This document shows positions 44,454-44,501 of a stretch of 44,501 nt of DNA, piece by piece. The DNA is taken from NCBI RefSeq assembly GCF_000224415.1, contig NZ_AFXQ01000023.1, forward strand, positions 1 to 44,501, written 5' to 3'. Source of the DNA: Citricoccus sp. CH26A. GTDB taxonomy: Bacteria > Actinomycetota > Actinomycetes > Actinomycetales > Micrococcaceae. Position numbers and translations under genes: made by a program. Below the pieces are notes generated by a model. It was not told the origin of the DNA and did not search any database. It saw only the letters and a program-made list of their open reading frames with translations. Each line of letters begins with the position of its first letter. The stretch's first letter is position 1.

Positions 44454-44501
44454 ATGCCTGACGCATCCTCCTTCCCCGCATCCCGCCGCAGCCCGGACGG
44501 T
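44454..44501 (+). CDS. Possible start of a gene running off the right edge
   Basis: ATG 44454 opens 16 codons to the window end (MPDASSFPASRRSPDG). It lies 55 bases after the TAGAAT hexamer, with a GGAG about 14 bases upstream, which is a weak ribosome site. Too short to identify. Confidence 0.35.
   Translation, partial: MPDASSFPASRRSPDG

Overview
The window is very GC-rich, densely packed DNA with almost exclusive G/C in third codon positions. Several features point to an actinobacterium: monomeric NADP-isocitrate dehydrogenase, a PerM/DUF6350 protein, a CYTH-CHAD protein, an MgtA-like mannosyltransferase, HAIR and CIRCE heat-shock operators, and many leaderless -10 boxes. The three-domain glutaminase and the gene mix fit Micrococcaceae best (Kocuria, Micrococcus, Citricoccus or Arthrobacter relatives). 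That family placement is inference. No rRNA, tRNA, CRISPR array, insertion sequence or prophage was recognised.

Layout. 1-6.1 kb: start of an HrpB-like helicase, a stress-type short-chain dehydrogenase, a D-2-hydroxyacid dehydrogenase, a glutaminase fused to STAS and cyclic-nucleotide-binding domains, and a P1B metal ATPase. 6.3-16.1 kb: an APC amino-acid permease, a HAIR-controlled hsp20, icd, purH, a CYTH-CHAD protein and an MFS transporter. 16.3-25.2 kb: a secreted metallophosphatase, two alpha/beta hydrolases flanking a decayed NmrA-type gene, a DUF418-type membrane protein coupled to a gamma-glutamyltransferase lipoprotein, a DUF1801 protein, an isochorismatase-family hydrolase and purN. 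25.2-32.1 kb: a four-gene osmoprotectant ABC operon, a small membrane protein, a YbdK-type carboxylate-amine ligase, a CIRCE-controlled hsp20 and a PerM-like protein. 32.2-38.5 kb: a mannosyltransferase, NADP-type glutamate dehydrogenase, a thioesterase plus App1-type phosphatase pair, an inositol-monophosphatase-family gene with an apparent frameshift, and a flavin-binding split-barrel protein. 38.5-43.6 kb: a cassette of TPP-dependent decarboxylase, agmatinase-family ureohydrolase, XRE-cupin regulator and divergent sodium:solute symporter. The end holds two DUF202-type membrane proteins and the first codons of another gene.

Themes. Glutamate and nitrogen handling recurs (glutaminase, glutamate dehydrogenase, gamma-glutamyltransferase, YbdK, ureohydrolase, the purine genes), as does stress adaptation (two small heat-shock proteins, compatible-solute uptake, a stress-type SDR). 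The minus-strand order perM, purN, purH matches the compact cluster of other actinobacteria, but here the three genes are spread over about 21 kb. The best candidates for something less described are the ureohydrolase/TPP-enzyme/symporter cassette, which has a striking shared divergent promoter, and the pair of hsp20 genes wired to two different heat-shock repressors.
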